From Pararhodobacter marinus (lineage in GTDB: Bacteria > Pseudomonadota > Alphaproteobacteria > Rhodobacterales > Rhodobacteraceae), in assembly GCF_003122215.1 (NCBI RefSeq), contig NZ_QEYD01000011.1, positions 116,036-180,035 on the forward strand: DNA of 64,000 nt, read 5' to 3'. Shown piece after piece: positions 53,966 through 63,855 of the stretch (position 1 is its first letter; each line of letters opens with the position of its first letter). A model generated the notes under the pieces. That model worked only from the letters and a program-made list of their open reading frames with translations, made no database searches and was not told the DNA's origin. The translations under genes and the position numbers were made by a program.

Positions 53966-54934
53966 ATGCGGCCTGAAATCGGAGTTCTGGGCGCGGGCGC
54001 CTTCGGAACGGCGCTGGCCATCGCGCTGGCACAGGCGGGGCGCCGGGTCGCCCTGTGGTCACGCGACGCGGCGCAGGTCCGTGCCATGGCGCTCACACGC
54101 GAGAATACCGCGCGCCTGCCGGGGGTGGATCTGCCCGCCGGTCTGACGCCCGTGTCCGATCTGGACGAGGCCGCGCGCGCGCCGGTACTGCTGTTGGCCG
54201 TGCCCGCGCAATCGCTGCGCAGACTGGTCGAGGAGAACGCCCATGCGTTGCAGGGCCGGGTGCTGGTTGCCTGCTGCAAGGGGGTCGAACTGGGCAGCGG
54301 GCTGTTGCCCACGCAGGTGCTCGACGACGTGATGCCAGGGGGACGGCACGCGGTGCTGACCGGGCCCAGCTTCGCCGCCGATATCGCGCGCGGCAAGCCC
54401 ACCGCGCTGACGCTGGCCATGGCCGGGCGCGGCGATGACGCGCTGCAAGAGGCGCTGTCGACCCATCACCTGCGGCTTTACCTGGAAGAGGACGTGATTG
54501 GCGCGCAGCTGGGCGGGGCGCTGAAGAACGTGATCGCCATCGCCGCGGGCGTGGTGCTCGGCGCGGGTTTCGGCGAAAGCGCCCGCGCGGCGCTGATGAC
54601 GCGGGGCTTCGCCGAGATCGGACGGCTGGCCGAGCAACGCGGCGGGCAGGCGGCGACGCTGTTCGGCCTGTCGGGGTTCGGCGACCTGGTACTGACCTGC
54701 ACCTCGGAGAAATCGCGCAATTTCCGCCATGGTCAGGCGATCGGCCGGGGCGAGGCGCCCGATGACAGCCAGACGGTCGAAGGCGTGATGACCGCCCATG
54801 CCATCGCGGCGGATGCCGATCCGGACATGCTGCCGGTCACCTGCATGGTCTCGGCGCTTTTGCGCGGCAAGGTGGGGCTGGAACAGGCCAAGGACCTGCT
54901 TTTGTCGCGGCCCTTGCGCCGGGAGCGGGGATAA
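53966..54934 (+). CDS. gpsA: NAD(P)-dependent glycerol-3-phosphate dehydrogenase
   Basis: Makes glycerol-3-phosphate for phospholipids, 322 residues. Starts [20 protein letters not shown] (Rossmann); [38 protein letters not shown] and [18 protein letters not shown] are typical. Followed by a type-2 repeat before the convergent MoeB-like gene. Confidence 0.97.
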   Translation: MRPEIGVLGAGAFGTALAIALAQAGRRVALWSRDAAQVRAMALTRENTARLPGVDLPAGLTPVSDLDEAARAPVLLLAVPAQSLRRLVEENAHALQGRVLVACCKGVELGSGLLPTQVLDDVMPGGRHAVLTGPSFAADIARGKPTALTLAMAGRGDDALQEALSTHHLRLYLEEDVIGAQLGGALKNVIAIAAGVVLGAGFGESARAALMTRGFAEIGRLAEQRGGQAATLFGLSGFGDLVLTCTSEKSRNFRHGQAIGRGEAPDDSQTVEGVMTAHAIAADADPDMLPVTCMVSALLRGKVGLEQAKDLLLSRPLRRERG

Positions 54935-54945
54935 GGGAACGGGAA

Positions 54946-55007
54946 GGGGGGCTTTGCCCCCCTCGGCCTTCGGCCTCACCCCCCAGGATATTTCTGGAAC
55001 AAAGATG
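54946..55007 (+). repeat. type-2 structured intergenic repeat, copy H
   Basis: Hairpin 1 GGGGGGC/GCCCCCC (54946-54952/54956-54962), hairpin 2 GGCC-TTC-GGCC (54965-54975), then TCACCCCCC, AGGATATTTCTGGAAC and AAAGATG. It lies between convergent 3' ends. Confidence 0.8.
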
Positions 55008-55012
55008 CGCGC

Positions 55013-56077
55013 TCAGGGCGCCGTCTCGTCATGGACCCGGTTGCAGACCGGGCAATCGGGGCGCTGTTTCAGGGTGATGCGACGGGATTCGCCGTAGAGC
55101 CCGTCATAGATCAGCATCGCGCCCCGCAGGGTGGCGCCTGCGCCGGTCAGCTGCTTCACCGCTTCGAGCGCCATCATCGACCCCAGCACGCCGGGCAGGG
55201 GCGCGATCACACCCGCCTCGGCGCAAGAGGGGGCGAGGCCATCGGCGGGGCGTTCGGGGAAGACGCATTGATAGCAGGGACCGCCCCGCGCGGGGTCGTA
55301 GAGCGAGATCTGGCCTTCCCATTGCGTGATCGCGGCGGCGATCAGCGGGGTGCGGGTTTCGACGGCGATGCGATTGACGAGGAAGCGCGTGTCGAAATTG
55401 TCGGTGCCGTCGAGGATCAGATCGTATTCGGCAAAGAGCGCACGCGCGGTCTCTTCGTCGAGGCGGCGGTGATAGGGTTTAACGCGGATGAAGGGGTTCA
55501 GCGCCTCCATCTGTTCCTGTGCCGAGAAAACCTTGGGCATGCCGATGGTCAGGTCGGTATGGATGATCTGCCGCTGCAGGTTCGAGGCCTCGACCCCGTC
55601 ATCGTCGATCACGCCGATCGTGCCCACCCCGGCGGCGGCAAGGTAGAGAAGCGCGGGCGATCCCAGCCCGCCGGCGCCGATCACCAGCACCTTCGCCTGC
55701 TTGAGCGCCCGCTGGCCCGGCCCGCCCACTTCGCGCAGGATCATGTGGCGGGCATAGCGGTTGAGCTCGGCCTCGGAGAAGAGCGGCTGTTTCTGGGTCG
55801 GGCTATGGGCGGCCTCGTGCTTTACGGCGCGCGCGCGCAGCCGCCTGAGCCCCGCGCGGTAGCCCCAGAGCGCCAGCACCACCAGCGCCAGCACCAGCCA
55901 GGGCCGCACGTCGCCGCCGGTCGAGACGCGGAAGGGCGCGTCGGCGGGCATGGCCAGATGGGCCAGCACCATCCCCGCCCAGATCGTGCCCAGAACCGCC
56001 AGCCGCGCGCGCAGCGAGACGCCGAAGGCCCAGCCCAGGGCGAAAAGCGCTGCCGCGAGGATCAGTATGCCCAGCAT
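55013..56077 (-). CDS. ThiF/MoeB-family adenylyltransferase with membrane helices
   Basis: A 354-residue protein. Residues 3-74 hold three hydrophobic segments (GILILAAALFALGWAFGV, LGTIWAGMVLAHLAM, WLVLALVVLALWGYRAG). An E1-like domain follows: RYARHMILREVGG (R110), VLVIGAGGLGSPALLYLAAA, NLQRQIIHTD, DGTDNFDTRFLVN and APSCAEAGVIAPLPGVLG. Zinc Cys pairs are CYQC and CPVC. It would adenylate the C terminus of a small sulfur-carrier (MoaD or ThiS), but from the membrane. It overlaps dut by one base. Confidence 0.88.
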   Translation of the reverse strand: MLGILILAAALFALGWAFGVSLRARLAVLGTIWAGMVLAHLAMPADAPFRVSTGGDVRPWLVLALVVLALWGYRAGLRRLRARAVKHEAAHSPTQKQPLFSEAELNRYARHMILREVGGPGQRALKQAKVLVIGAGGLGSPALLYLAAAGVGTIGVIDDDGVEASNLQRQIIHTDLTIGMPKVFSAQEQMEALNPFIRVKPYHRRLDEETARALFAEYDLILDGTDNFDTRFLVNRIAVETRTPLIAAAITQWEGQISLYDPARGGPCYQCVFPERPADGLAPSCAEAGVIAPLPGVLGSMMALEAVKQLTGAGATLRGAMLIYDGLYGESRRITLKQRPDCPVCNRVHDETAP

Positions 56078-56544
56078 CAGCCGCGCCCGGTCGAGCCGAA
56101 GCCGCCGCTGCCGCGCGCGGTGTCGCCCAGCACCTGCGTCAGCGAGAAACGCGCCTGCAGCACCGGGGCCACGACCCATTGCGCGACGCGCTCGCCATGC
56201 GCGATCGTGTAGGGCGTGTCGGACAGGTTGATGAGCGGGACACCGATCGGCCCGCGATAATCGCTGTCGATCGTGCCGGGGGTGTTGGGCAGGGTGATCC
56301 CGTGTTTCAGCGACAGGCCGGACCGCGGGCGCACCTGGATCTCGTAGCCCTGGGGGATCTCGGCGATCAGGCCGGTGGGCAGCAGCAGGCGGCTCCACGG
56401 CGCAAGCGTCACGCCCGCTGCGCGGTCCTCGGGGCGCAGGTTGACGCGGATATCGGCGCCGGCGGATCCGGCGGTGGCGTAATCGGGCAGCGGGATCTGC
56501 GGATCGGCCCAGTCCTCGCGCTTCAGTTTGATCAGGATGCTCAT
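56077..56544 (-). CDS. dut: dUTP diphosphatase
   Basis: Hydrolyses dUTP to dUMP, 155 residues, trimeric type. All five motifs: AGSAGADIRVN, RPRSGLSLKHGI, NTPGTIDSDYRGPIG, GERVAQWVVAP and the C-terminal RGSGGFGSTGRG. It overlaps coaBC by four bases, so the coaBC-dut-moeB-like block is one operon. Common arrangement: coaBC-dut. Confidence 0.97.
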   Translation of the reverse strand: MSILIKLKREDWADPQIPLPDYATAGSAGADIRVNLRPEDRAAGVTLAPWSRLLLPTGLIAEIPQGYEIQVRPRSGLSLKHGITLPNTPGTIDSDYRGPIGVPLINLSDTPYTIAHGERVAQWVVAPVLQARFSLTQVLGDTARGSGGFGSTGRG

Positions 56545-57734
56545 GTCAGGTCTTTCGCGATGCGTTGCGCGAGGCGGCGCGCGACCTCGGCCTTGGGCAG
56601 GCGGGGCCAGTCCTCGACGCTGTCTTCGGTGATCAGGTGCACCGCGTTCTCGGCGCCGCCCATGATGCCGGTGGCGGGCGAGACATCGTTGGCGACGATC
56701 CAGTCGCAGCCCTTGCGCGCGCGCTTGGCCTGCGCGTGTTCGATGACGTTCTCGGTCTCGGCCGCGAAGCCCACGACCAGCCCGGGCCGCTGCGCATGGC
56801 GGCTGATCGTGGCAAGGATGTCGGGATTCTCGGCGAATTCCAGCACCGGCAGCGGCTTGCCCGCCTGTTTCTTCATCTTCTGACCTGCGGCATTGGCAAC
56901 GCGCCAATCGGCCACGGCGGCGGTGAAGATCGCGGCATCGGCGGGCAGGGCGGCCTCGACCGCGGCCAGCATGTCGCGCGCGCTTTCCACGCGGATCACC
57001 GCGACCCCCGGGGGCGGTGGGGTGGTGGCGGGGCCGGTGACGAAGCTGACCCGCGCGCCCAGATCGCGCAGGGCGGCGGCCAGCGCGGTGCCTTGCTGGC
57101 CCGAGGACCGGTTGGCGATATAGCGGACGGGGTCGATGGGCTCGTGCGTGGGGCCCGAGGTGACGAGGATATGACGGCCTTTCAGCGGGCCTTCGGCCAG
57201 GGCCGCGTCGATGGCGGCAAGGATCGCTTCGGGCTCGGCCATCCGGCCGGGGCCGTGTTCGCCGCAGGCCATGTCGCCTTCGTCGGGGCCGATCGTCAGG
57301 ATGCCGTCCGCCGTCAGGGTCGCAAGGTTGCGCTGCGTGGCGGGGTGGGTCCACATCCGCACGTTCATCGCGGGCGCGATCAGCACGGGCGTATCCGTGG
57401 CCAGAAGCAGGGTCGAGGCCAGATCATCCGCGCGTCCCTGCGCCATCTTCGCCATCAAATCGGCGGTGGCGGGGGCGACCACGATCAGGTCGGCGGAACG
57501 CGAGAGCTGGATATGGCCCATCTCGGCCTCGGCGGTCAGGTCGAACAGATCCTGGTGCACCGGGGCATTGGCCAGCGCCGCGACCGACAGCGGCGTGACG
57601 AATTCCGCCCCGGCACGGGTCAGCACCGGCGTCACGCTGGCGCCTGCGCGCTGCAGGCGGCGGATCAGGTCGAGCGTCTTGTAAGCGGCAATGCCGCCGC
57701 CGATGATCAGAAGGATACGCTTGGCCGTAAGCAT
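56541..57734 (-). CDS. coaBC: bifunctional phosphopantothenoylcysteine decarboxylase/synthetase
   Basis: Second and third steps of CoA synthesis, 397 residues. CoaC part: LIIGGGIAAYKTLDLIRRL, PAMNVRMWTHPATQ and MACGEHGPGRMAEPE (substrate-clamp Cys). CoaB part: ILVTSGPTHEPIDPVRYIAN and FVTGPATTPPPPGV. Start at 57734 (MLTAKRILL) has GGAGGG upstream. First gene of the coaBC-dut operon. Confidence 0.96.
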   Translation of the reverse strand: MLTAKRILLIIGGGIAAYKTLDLIRRLQRAGASVTPVLTRAGAEFVTPLSVAALANAPVHQDLFDLTAEAEMGHIQLSRSADLIVVAPATADLMAKMAQGRADDLASTLLLATDTPVLIAPAMNVRMWTHPATQRNLATLTADGILTIGPDEGDMACGEHGPGRMAEPEAILAAIDAALAEGPLKGRHILVTSGPTHEPIDPVRYIANRSSGQQGTALAAALRDLGARVSFVTGPATTPPPPGVAVIRVESARDMLAAVEAALPADAAIFTAAVADWRVANAAGQKMKKQAGKPLPVLEFAENPDILATISRHAQRPGLVVGFAAETENVIEHAQAKRARKGCDWIVANDVSPATGIMGGAENAVHLITEDSVEDWPRLPKAEVARRLAQRIAKDLT

Positions 57735-57910
57735 CGGGCCCTCCGCTGGGTTCGTCCTGATGTAGCCACGGGCGGACGGGGTGGCAACACTCATGCGGGA
57801 CCCCTGCGGGCGGGGCGGGCCCGGCTGGACCGCCGTCGCGCGATGGGCGATAGTGCCGCCAAATCCCGGGCGCTATGCGCCTCTTTCATTCCCAGCAGCA
57901 GAACCGGCCC

Positions 57911-58531
57911 ATGTCCCAGATCGAATCCCTTTTCGTCACCCGTCTCTATCGCGCCCGGCTGGACGAGTACAAACCCAAGGTGGATGCGGGCGAACTGGTC
58001 GCGTCGTGCTATTCCATCGCCGAGGATGACGAAGCCGGCCAGACCTGGTGCGAGGAGCAGGGCTATCCCGGCTATACCTCTTATGCCTCGCTGTCGGACC
58101 TGCCCTGGCGCTTTCCGATCTTCGCCGACCTGCAGAAGGCGCTCGACAAGCATGTCGCGGCCTTCGCCAAGGATCTGGAATTCAACCTGAACGACCGCAA
58201 GCTGGTGCTCGAGGATCTGTGGATCAACATCCTGCCCGAGGGGGGGCTGCATACCTCGCATCTGCACCCGCATTCGGTGATCTCGGGCACGACCTATGTG
58301 CAGATGCCCGAGGGTACGTCGGCGCTGAAGCTGGAAGATCCCCGGTCGGGCCGTCTGATGGCGGCCCCCGCCCGCAAGAAGGATGCGCGGCGCGAGATGC
58401 AGACCTTCGTCTATGTGCAGCCCGATGTGGGCGACGTGCTCTTGTGGGAAAGCTGGCTCAGGCACGAGGTGCCGATGAACATGGCCGAGGACGAGCGGAT
58501 CTCGGTCAGCTTCAATTATCGGTGGGGGTGA
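57911..58531 (+). CDS. 2OG-Fe(II) oxygenase-like protein (TIGR02466-type)
   Basis: A 206-residue protein. Likely Fe and cosubstrate residues lie in HTSHLHPHSVISGTTYV, SWLRHEVPMNMAED and RISVSFNYRWG (Arg for 2-oxoglutarate). It opens MSQIESLFVTRLYRA. Members are putative oxygenases without known substrates. The start could be 57911 or an ATG at 57875; neither has a strong ribosome site. Terminator follows; it is convergent with rplP. Confidence 0.75.
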   Translation: MSQIESLFVTRLYRARLDEYKPKVDAGELVASCYSIAEDDEAGQTWCEEQGYPGYTSYASLSDLPWRFPIFADLQKALDKHVAAFAKDLEFNLNDRKLVLEDLWINILPEGGLHTSHLHPHSVISGTTYVQMPEGTSALKLEDPRSGRLMAAPARKKDARREMQTFVYVQPDVGDVLLWESWLRHEVPMNMAEDERISVSFNYRWG

Positions 58532-58592
58532 GGGGAGGTCTCGGACGCAGCCCGGAATGCGACGACGTGATCCGACGACATGCAACGCAAAT

Positions 58593-58623
58593 CCCCCGCC
58601 GATCGCTCGGCGGGGGTTTTGTT
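58593..58623 (+). terminator. Rho-independent terminator
   Basis: CCCCCGCCGA (58593-58602) pairs with TCGGCGGGGG (58607-58616), followed by TTTTGTT. It serves the oxygenase gene. Separate hairpins lie at 58683-58699 and 58651-58668, just after the rplP stop on the other strand. Confidence 0.92.
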
Positions 58624-58701
58624 CTTTTCTTTGACCATGTGGGGCCCGCCGAAAATCTTCGATTTTCCGCTATACCCCACCCGGCGCGCAGGGCGCGCCG
58701 A

Positions 58702-59115
58702 TTACCAGTCTTCGCGAACGACGACGCGGGTCTTGATCGGAAGCTTCATCGCGGCGAGGCGCAGGGCTTCGCGCGCGGTTTCTTCGTTGACACCGTCGAG
58801 CTCGAACATCACGCGGCCGGGCTTGACCTTGCAGGTCCAGCGGTCGACCGAACCCTTGCCTTTACCCATCCGCACTTCGACCGGCTTGGCCGAGACGGGG
58901 ACGTCCGGGAAGATACGGATCCAGACACGGCCCTGACGCTTCATGTGACGGGTCATGGCACGACGCGCGGCTTCGATCTGACGCGCGGTGATGCGCTCGG
59001 GCTCGGTCGCCTTCAGGCCGTACATGCCGAAGTTCAGGTCGGAACCGCCCTTGGCTTCGCCGTGGATCCGGCCCTTGTGCTGTTTGCGGAACTTCGTCCG
59101 TTTCGGTTGCAGCAT
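58702..59115 (-). CDS. rplP: 50S ribosomal protein L16
   Basis: A 137-residue large-subunit protein beginning [39 protein letters not shown] and [19 protein letters not shown] are typical. It is the last gene of the S10 group here: rpmC and rpsQ do not follow. Two hairpins come right after its stop. Confidence 0.98.
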   Translation of the reverse strand: MLQPKRTKFRKQHKGRIHGEAKGGSDLNFGMYGLKATEPERITARQIEAARRAMTRHMKRQGRVWIRIFPDVPVSAKPVEVRMGKGKGSVDRWTCKVKPGRVMFELDGVNEETAREALRLAAMKLPIKTRVVVREDW

Positions 59116-59127
59116 GACTTACTCTCC

Positions 59128-59856
59128 TCAGGCGCGGTCGCGGCGATCGTCGCGACGATCGCGACGGGGCGCGCTGCTGGGGCCTTCCTGCAGCTCGGCC
59201 TGCCGGCGATCGCGCGCCTGCGGGTCGTGCTCCATGATGTCGCCCTTGTAGATCCAGACCTTGATACCGATGATCCCGTAGGGAGTCATGGCCTCGGCCA
59301 GCGCATAGTCGATGTCGGCGCGCAGCGTGTGCAGCGGCACACGGCCTTCACGATACCACTCGGTACGCGCGATCTCGGCGCCGCCCAGACGGCCGGCGAT
59401 GTTCACGCGGATACCCAGAGCACCGATGCGCATCGCGTTCTGAACCGAGCGCTTCATGGCGCGGCGGAACGAGACACGACGCTCGAGCTGCTGAGCGATC
59501 GATTCGGCCACCAGCTGGGCGTCCAGCTCGGGCTTGCGGACCTCGACGATGTTGAGGTGCAGTTCCGAATCGGTGAAGTTCGACAGCTTCTTGCGCAAAC
59601 CTTCGATGTCAGCGCCTTTCTTGCCGATGATCACGCCCGGACGCGCGGTGTGAATGGTCACACGGCACTTCTTGTGGGGACGCTCGATCACGACACGGCT
59701 GACGCCGGCGGCCTTGCACTCTTCCTTGATGAAATCGCGCATGCGCAGATCTTCAAGCAGCAGGTTGCCGTATTCCTCGCCGTCGGCGTACCAGCGGCTG
59801 TCCCAGGTGCGGTTGACCTGGAGGCGCATCCCGATGGGGTTAACCTTCTGTCCCAT
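59128..59856 (-). CDS. rpsC: 30S ribosomal protein S3
   Basis: A 242-residue protein. [39 protein letters not shown] (KH domain) and [18 protein letters not shown] are typical. A charged tail of about 25 residues (ARDRRQAEL... [11 protein letters not shown]) extends the C terminus, common in alphaproteobacteria. Overlaps rplV by one base. Confidence 0.98.
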   Translation of the reverse strand: MGQKVNPIGMRLQVNRTWDSRWYADGEEYGNLLLEDLRMRDFIKEECKAAGVSRVVIERPHKKCRVTIHTARPGVIIGKKGADIEGLRKKLSNFTDSELHLNIVEVRKPELDAQLVAESIAQQLERRVSFRRAMKRSVQNAMRIGALGIRVNIAGRLGGAEIARTEWYREGRVPLHTLRADIDYALAEAMTPYGIIGIKVWIYKGDIMEHDPQARDRRQAELQEGPSSAPRRDRRDDRRDRA

Positions 59857-60236
59857 TACGCTTGCTCCTCGCGCTCACGCACCATGATGGTGATTTCCGA
59901 AAACGGCTTCATGATCTTGCCGAAACGGCCGCGTGCGCGCGGGCGACCGCGCTTCATGACCATCTTCTTGCCGACCCAGGCTTCGGCGACGATCAGGTTG
60001 TCGACGTCCAGGCCGTGGTTGTTCTCGGCGTTGGCGACGGCCGACTGAAGGCATTTCTTCACGTCGACGGCGATACGCTTTTTCGAGAAGGTCAGATCGG
60101 CCAGCGCCTTTTCGACCTTCTTGCCGCGGATGAGGCCGGCGACCAGGTTCAGCTTCTGCGGCGAGACGCGCAGCATGCTGGCCTTGGCCATGGCTTCGTT
60201 GTCAGCCACGCGGCGCGGATTTTGCTCTTTACCCAT
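59856..60236 (-). CDS. rplV: 50S ribosomal protein L22
   Basis: A 126-residue protein with [39 protein letters not shown] and [19 protein letters not shown], all typical of L22. It follows rpsS by three bases. Confidence 0.98.
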   Translation of the reverse strand: MGKEQNPRRVADNEAMAKASMLRVSPQKLNLVAGLIRGKKVEKALADLTFSKKRIAVDVKKCLQSAVANAENNHGLDVDNLIVAEAWVGKKMVMKRGRPRARGRFGKIMKPFSEITIMVREREEQA

Positions 60237-60239
60237 GAC

Positions 60240-60518
60240 TTACTTCCGCTTCGCTTTCTTGTCGGCCGCGTGCCCGTAATAGGTACGGGTCGGCGAGTAT
60301 TCACCGAACTTCTGGCCGATCATTTCCTCGGTCACGTTGACGGGGATATGCTTCTTGCCGTTGTAGACGCCGAACGTCAGGCCCACGAATTGCGGCAGGA
60401 TCGTCGAGCGACGCGACCAGATCTTGATGACTTCGTTACGCCCCGATTCCCGAGCTTTCTCTGCTTTTTTCAGCAGGAAAGCATCGACGAAGGGGCCCTT
60501 CCAGACAGAACGTGCCAT
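60240..60518 (-). CDS. rpsS: 30S ribosomal protein S19
   Basis: A 92-residue protein starting [20 protein letters not shown], with [19 protein letters not shown] and [20 protein letters not shown]. Normal length. It follows rplB by three bases. Confidence 0.98.
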   Translation of the reverse strand: MARSVWKGPFVDAFLLKKAEKARESGRNEVIKIWSRRSTILPQFVGLTFGVYNGKKHIPVNVTEEMIGQKFGEYSPTRTYYGHAADKKAKRK

Positions 60519-60521
60519 GTG

Positions 60522-61361
60522 TTAGCGGCCCTTCTTCTTGGCGTGACGCGAACGGATGATGTATTTGTCCGTCGACTTGTTCGAGCGGGTCCGCGAACCC
60601 TTGGTGTCCTTACCCCACGGGGTGACCGGCGTACGGCCGCCCGAGGTCCGGCCTTCACCACCACCATGCGGGTGGTCGATCGGGTTCATGGCGACACCAC
60701 GGACGGTCGGCTTGATGCCCATGTGGCGACGACGACCGGCCTTGCCGAGGTTCTGGTTCGAATGGTCCGAGTTCGACACGGCGCCGATCGTGGCCAGGCA
60801 TTCCTGACGCACCATCCGCAGCTCGCCCGACGAGAGGCGCAGCTGGGCGTAACCGCCGTCACGGCCAACGAACTGGGCATAGGTGCCCGCGGCGCGCGCG
60901 ATCTGACCACCCTTGCCGGGCTTCAGTTCGACGTTGTGGACGATGGTACCGAGCGGCATGCCCGAGAACGGCATCGCGTTGCCCGGCTTCACGTCGGTCT
61001 TCGCACCCGAGATCACGCTGTCGCCAACGGCCAGACGCTGCGGAGCGAGGATATAGGCCTGCTCGCCGTCCTGGTAGCGAATGAGCGCGATGAACGCGGT
61101 CCGGTTGGGGTCGTATTCGATGCGTTCCACCGTGGCGGAGACGTCGAACTTGCGACGCTTGAAATCCACCACGCGGTACAGGCGCTTGGCGCCGCCGCCG
61201 CGGTGGAACGAGGTAATCCGTCCGGTGTTGTTCCGGCCGCCCGACTTCGTCAGACCCTGGGTCAGGGCCTTGACGGGGCGTCCTTTCCAAAGCTCCGAAC
61301 GGTCGATCAGCACCAGCCCACGCTGGCCCGGCGTCGTCGGCTTATACGACTTGAGTGCCAT
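60522..61361 (-). CDS. rplB: 50S ribosomal protein L2
   Basis: A 279-residue protein starting [20 protein letters not shown]; the peptidyl-transferase-adjacent [19 protein letters not shown] is intact. The ATG at 61361 marks the conserved start; upstream open frame lacks support. It is separated from rplW by 367 bases. Confidence 0.98.
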   Translation of the reverse strand: MALKSYKPTTPGQRGLVLIDRSELWKGRPVKALTQGLTKSGGRNNTGRITSFHRGGGAKRLYRVVDFKRRKFDVSATVERIEYDPNRTAFIALIRYQDGEQAYILAPQRLAVGDSVISGAKTDVKPGNAMPFSGMPLGTIVHNVELKPGKGGQIARAAGTYAQFVGRDGGYAQLRLSSGELRMVRQECLATIGAVSNSDHSNQNLGKAGRRRHMGIKPTVRGVAMNPIDHPHGGGEGRTSGGRTPVTPWGKDTKGSRTRSNKSTDKYIIRSRHAKKKGR

Positions 61362-61728
61362 GCTTTCTGTCTTCCGTTGCTTTGCGGGCAGGTTGCCCTG
61401 CCCTCCGTTATAGCCCCCCGAAGGTGGCCGAGTGCGGGTTCTCGCGATCGCTCGTCCGGACCCTGATTCCACAAATCGACAGCCCCGGACGAATCCGGGG
61501 CGGTGCGATGCGCGAGGGTTACGCGATTTCCGGCGTCAGGTCCATAGGGCGGGGGCAGTTTTTTCCAGCCTGTGCAGGCTTTCGCGCGCTGCACCCGGCT
61601 TGCGAGCCGGTCAGGGGGGCGAAACGCAGCATAAGCCCGCAGGCGCCCGGCCCATGGGAAAGGCCCCCGCGCTGGGGCGGGGGCCTTTCGGTTCCTGACG
61701 GACGGGACGCAGTGCGCCCCGCGGCCGG
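61362..61728 (-). other. 367-base gap between rplW and rplB with three hairpin or promoter-like signals
   Basis: No gene on the minus strand. In minus order: a stem AAAGGCCCCCGC/GCGGGGGCCTTT (61659-61670/61677-61688), a stem CCCCGGA-TTCG-TCCGGGG (61500-61483, UUCG tetraloop), and TATAAC about 50 bases before rplB as a possible -10 box without a clear -35. It may allow separate expression of rplB onward. Confidence 0.6.
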
Positions 61729-62025
61729 TTACAGGCCGGTGGTCACGTCGATCGCGTTGCCTTCCTCGAGGGTGACATACGCTTTCTTGACGTCCTTGCG
61801 CTTGCCCAGGATGCCCCGGAAACGCTTGACCTTGCCCTTGGTGATCGAGGTGTTCACCGCTTTGACCTTGACGCCAAACAGGCTTTCGACGGCCTCTTTG
61901 ATCTGCGGCTTGGTCGAGTCGATCGCCACTTCGAAGACCACGGCGTTGGCTTCGGAAGCCATCGTCGCCTTTTCGGTGATGACCGGCTTGCGGATCACGT
62001 CGTAATGTTCAGCTTTCGCGCTCAT
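61729..62025 (-). CDS. rplW: 50S ribosomal protein L23
   Basis: A 98-residue protein with [19 protein letters not shown] and [20 protein letters not shown]. It overlaps rplD by four bases. A hairpin follows about 40 bases after its stop. Confidence 0.98.
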   Translation of the reverse strand: MSAKAEHYDVIRKPVITEKATMASEANAVVFEVAIDSTKPQIKEAVESLFGVKVKAVNTSITKGKVKRFRGILGKRKDVKKAYVTLEEGNAIDVTTGL

Positions 62026-62642
62026 GCCAGTCGAGCCTCCAGAGCTTCGACGCCCGCTTTCGTGATCACCAGGGTGTCACGCTTGAGGATGTCGTAGACG
62101 TTGGCGCCCATCGACGGCAGCACATCGACGCCATCGAGGTTGCGGGCGGCGGCGGCGAAGTTCGCATTCACTTCGGCGCCGTCGATGATCAGGACCTTTT
62201 TCCAGCCCAGGTCGTTCACGGCCTTGGCCAGCATCGCGGTCTTGGCTTCGGCCATTTCGGCCGAGTCCAGAACCACCAGCTTGCCGGCAGCGGCTTTCGC
62301 CGACAGCGCGTGCTTCAGACCCAGCGCCCGGACCTTCTTGGGAAGGTCGAAGGCGTGGCTGCGCGGGGTCGGGCCCTTGTAGACACCACCCTTGCGGAAG
62401 ATCGGCGCCTTCTTGGAACCGTGGCGGGCGCCGCCGGTGCCTTTCTGGCGATAGATCTTCTTGGTCGAGTAGGACACGTCCGAGCGACCCAGCACCGAAT
62501 GGGTGCCGGCCTGCGCCTTGGCGCGCTGCCAGCGCACCACGCGGTGCAGGATGTCGGCGCGCGGCTCGAGCCCGAAGATGGCGTCGTTCAGATCGACTTC
62601 ACCGGCCTTGCCGGAGTCGAGCTTGATCACGTCGAGTTTCAT
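62022..62642 (-). CDS. rplD: 50S ribosomal protein L4
   Basis: A 206-residue protein. [38 protein letters not shown] and [20 protein letters not shown] are typical. Start taken at the ATG at 62642, with GGAG upstream in the rplC 3' end, not the GTG one codon earlier. L4 represses the S10 operon in E. coli; no such leader was found here. Confidence 0.97.
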   Translation of the reverse strand: MKLDVIKLDSGKAGEVDLNDAIFGLEPRADILHRVVRWQRAKAQAGTHSVLGRSDVSYSTKKIYRQKGTGGARHGSKKAPIFRKGGVYKGPTPRSHAFDLPKKVRALGLKHALSAKAAAGKLVVLDSAEMAEAKTAMLAKAVNDLGWKKVLIIDGAEVNANFAAAARNLDGVDVLPSMGANVYDILKRDTLVITKAGVEALEARLA

Positions 62643-63514
62643 CACTTGTCTCCTTCGGGCGCGGCATCGCCGTCGGTCGCAGCGCCGTCAGCCTTGTCGG
62701 CGTCGATCGACGCTTCGGCTTCCTTCAGCGCGGCGGCCTCTTGCGCGGCCTGCTCTTCAGCCAGGCGCTTCGCTTCGGCCTCGGCCTCGGCAGCGGCGGC
62801 GGCAGCAGCCTCTTCCGCGGCGCGGCGGGCTTCGTCGGCAGCGCTCTTCAGCGCGGCGGGCAGGATCGCGTTCTCGGGGAAGGGTTTCTTCACCGCGTCC
62901 TTGATCGTGACCCAGCCGCCCTTGGAACCGGGAACGGCGCCCTTGACCATGATCAGACCACGATCGGCATCCGTGCGCACGACCTGCAGGTTCTGCGTGG
63001 TCACGCGGACGGCACCGAGGTGACCCGCCATTTTCTTGCCCTTGAACACCTTGCCGGGGTCCTGGCACTGGCCGGTCGACCCGTGCGAACGGTGGCTGAT
63101 CGAAACGCCGTGCGATGCGCGCAGACCACCGAAATTGTGGCGTTTCATGACGCCGGCGAAGCCTTTACCGATCGAGGTGCCGGCGATGTCGACGAACTGG
63201 CCTTCGAAATAGTGATCGGCGGTGATTTCCTCACCGACATTGATCATGTTCTCGGGCGAGACGCGGAACTCGGCCAGCTTGCGCTTGGGCGCGACCGAGG
63301 CTTTCGCGAAATGGCCACGCATCGGCGCGGACACACGCTTGGCCTTGGCCGTCCCGGCGCCCAGCTGAACCGCAGTGTAACCGTCGGTGTCGGCCGTGCG
63401 CTGCGCAACGACTTGCAGCGAATCGAGTTGAAGGACGGTCACGGGAACCTGCTTCCCGTCCTCCATGAACAGCCGGGTCATGCCCAGCTTCTTGGCGATA
63501 ACTCCAGAGCGCAT
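62642..63514 (-). CDS. rplC: 50S ribosomal protein L3 with Ala/Glu-rich C-terminal tail
   Basis: Residues 1 to about 223 are normal L3: [39 protein letters not shown] and [15 protein letters not shown]. Residues 224-290 are an added Ala/Glu/Lys tail, probably helical or coiled, ending acidic ([14 protein letters not shown]); E. coli L3 has 209 residues. Start at 63514, with AAGGAG eight bases upstream; a GTG at 63523 lies within the spacer region. Confidence 0.96.
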   Translation of the reverse strand: MRSGVIAKKLGMTRLFMEDGKQVPVTVLQLDSLQVVAQRTADTDGYTAVQLGAGTAKAKRVSAPMRGHFAKASVAPKRKLAEFRVSPENMINVGEEITADHYFEGQFVDIAGTSIGKGFAGVMKRHNFGGLRASHGVSISHRSHGSTGQCQDPGKVFKGKKMAGHLGAVRVTTQNLQVVRTDADRGLIMVKGAVPGSKGGWVTIKDAVKKPFPENAILPAALKSAADEARRAAEEAAAAAAAEAEAEAKRLAEEQAAQEAAALKEAEASIDADKADGAATDGDAAPEGDK

Positions 63515-63526
63515 CGGGGACACTCC

Positions 63527-63835
63527 TTAAACCTTGATTTCGACGTCGACGCCGGCAGCGAGGTCGAGCTTCATCAGCGCGTCCACGGTCTGCGGGGTCG
63601 GATCGACGATGTCGAGAAGACGCTTGTGCGTGCGGATTTCCCACTGGTCGCGCGACTTCTTGTCGATGTGCGGACCACGCAGAACCGTGAACTTCTCGAT
63701 CTTGTTGGGCAGCGGGATGGGCCCGCGAACCTGGGCGCCCGTGCGCTTGGCCGTGTTGACGATTTCCGCGGTCGACGCATCGAGAACGCGATAATCGAAG
63801 GCCTTGAGCCGGATGCGAATGGTTTGACCTTGCAT
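63527..63835 (-). CDS. rpsJ: 30S ribosomal protein S10
   Basis: A 102-residue protein, also NusE in antitermination, with [20 protein letters not shown] and [20 protein letters not shown]. First of the S10 operon after tuf. It lies 12 bases before rplC. Confidence 0.98.
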   Translation of the reverse strand: MQGQTIRIRLKAFDYRVLDASTAEIVNTAKRTGAQVRGPIPLPNKIEKFTVLRGPHIDKKSRDQWEIRTHKRLLDIVDPTPQTVDALMKLDLAAGVDVEIKV

Positions 63836-63855
63836 CTTCTAATTCCTCATGTCTC

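Noticed and set aside
59862..61466. 534-codon plus-strand frame across rplV, rpsS and rplB
   Set aside because: Antisense to conserved ribosomal protein genes; its composition is a by-product of their codon use.
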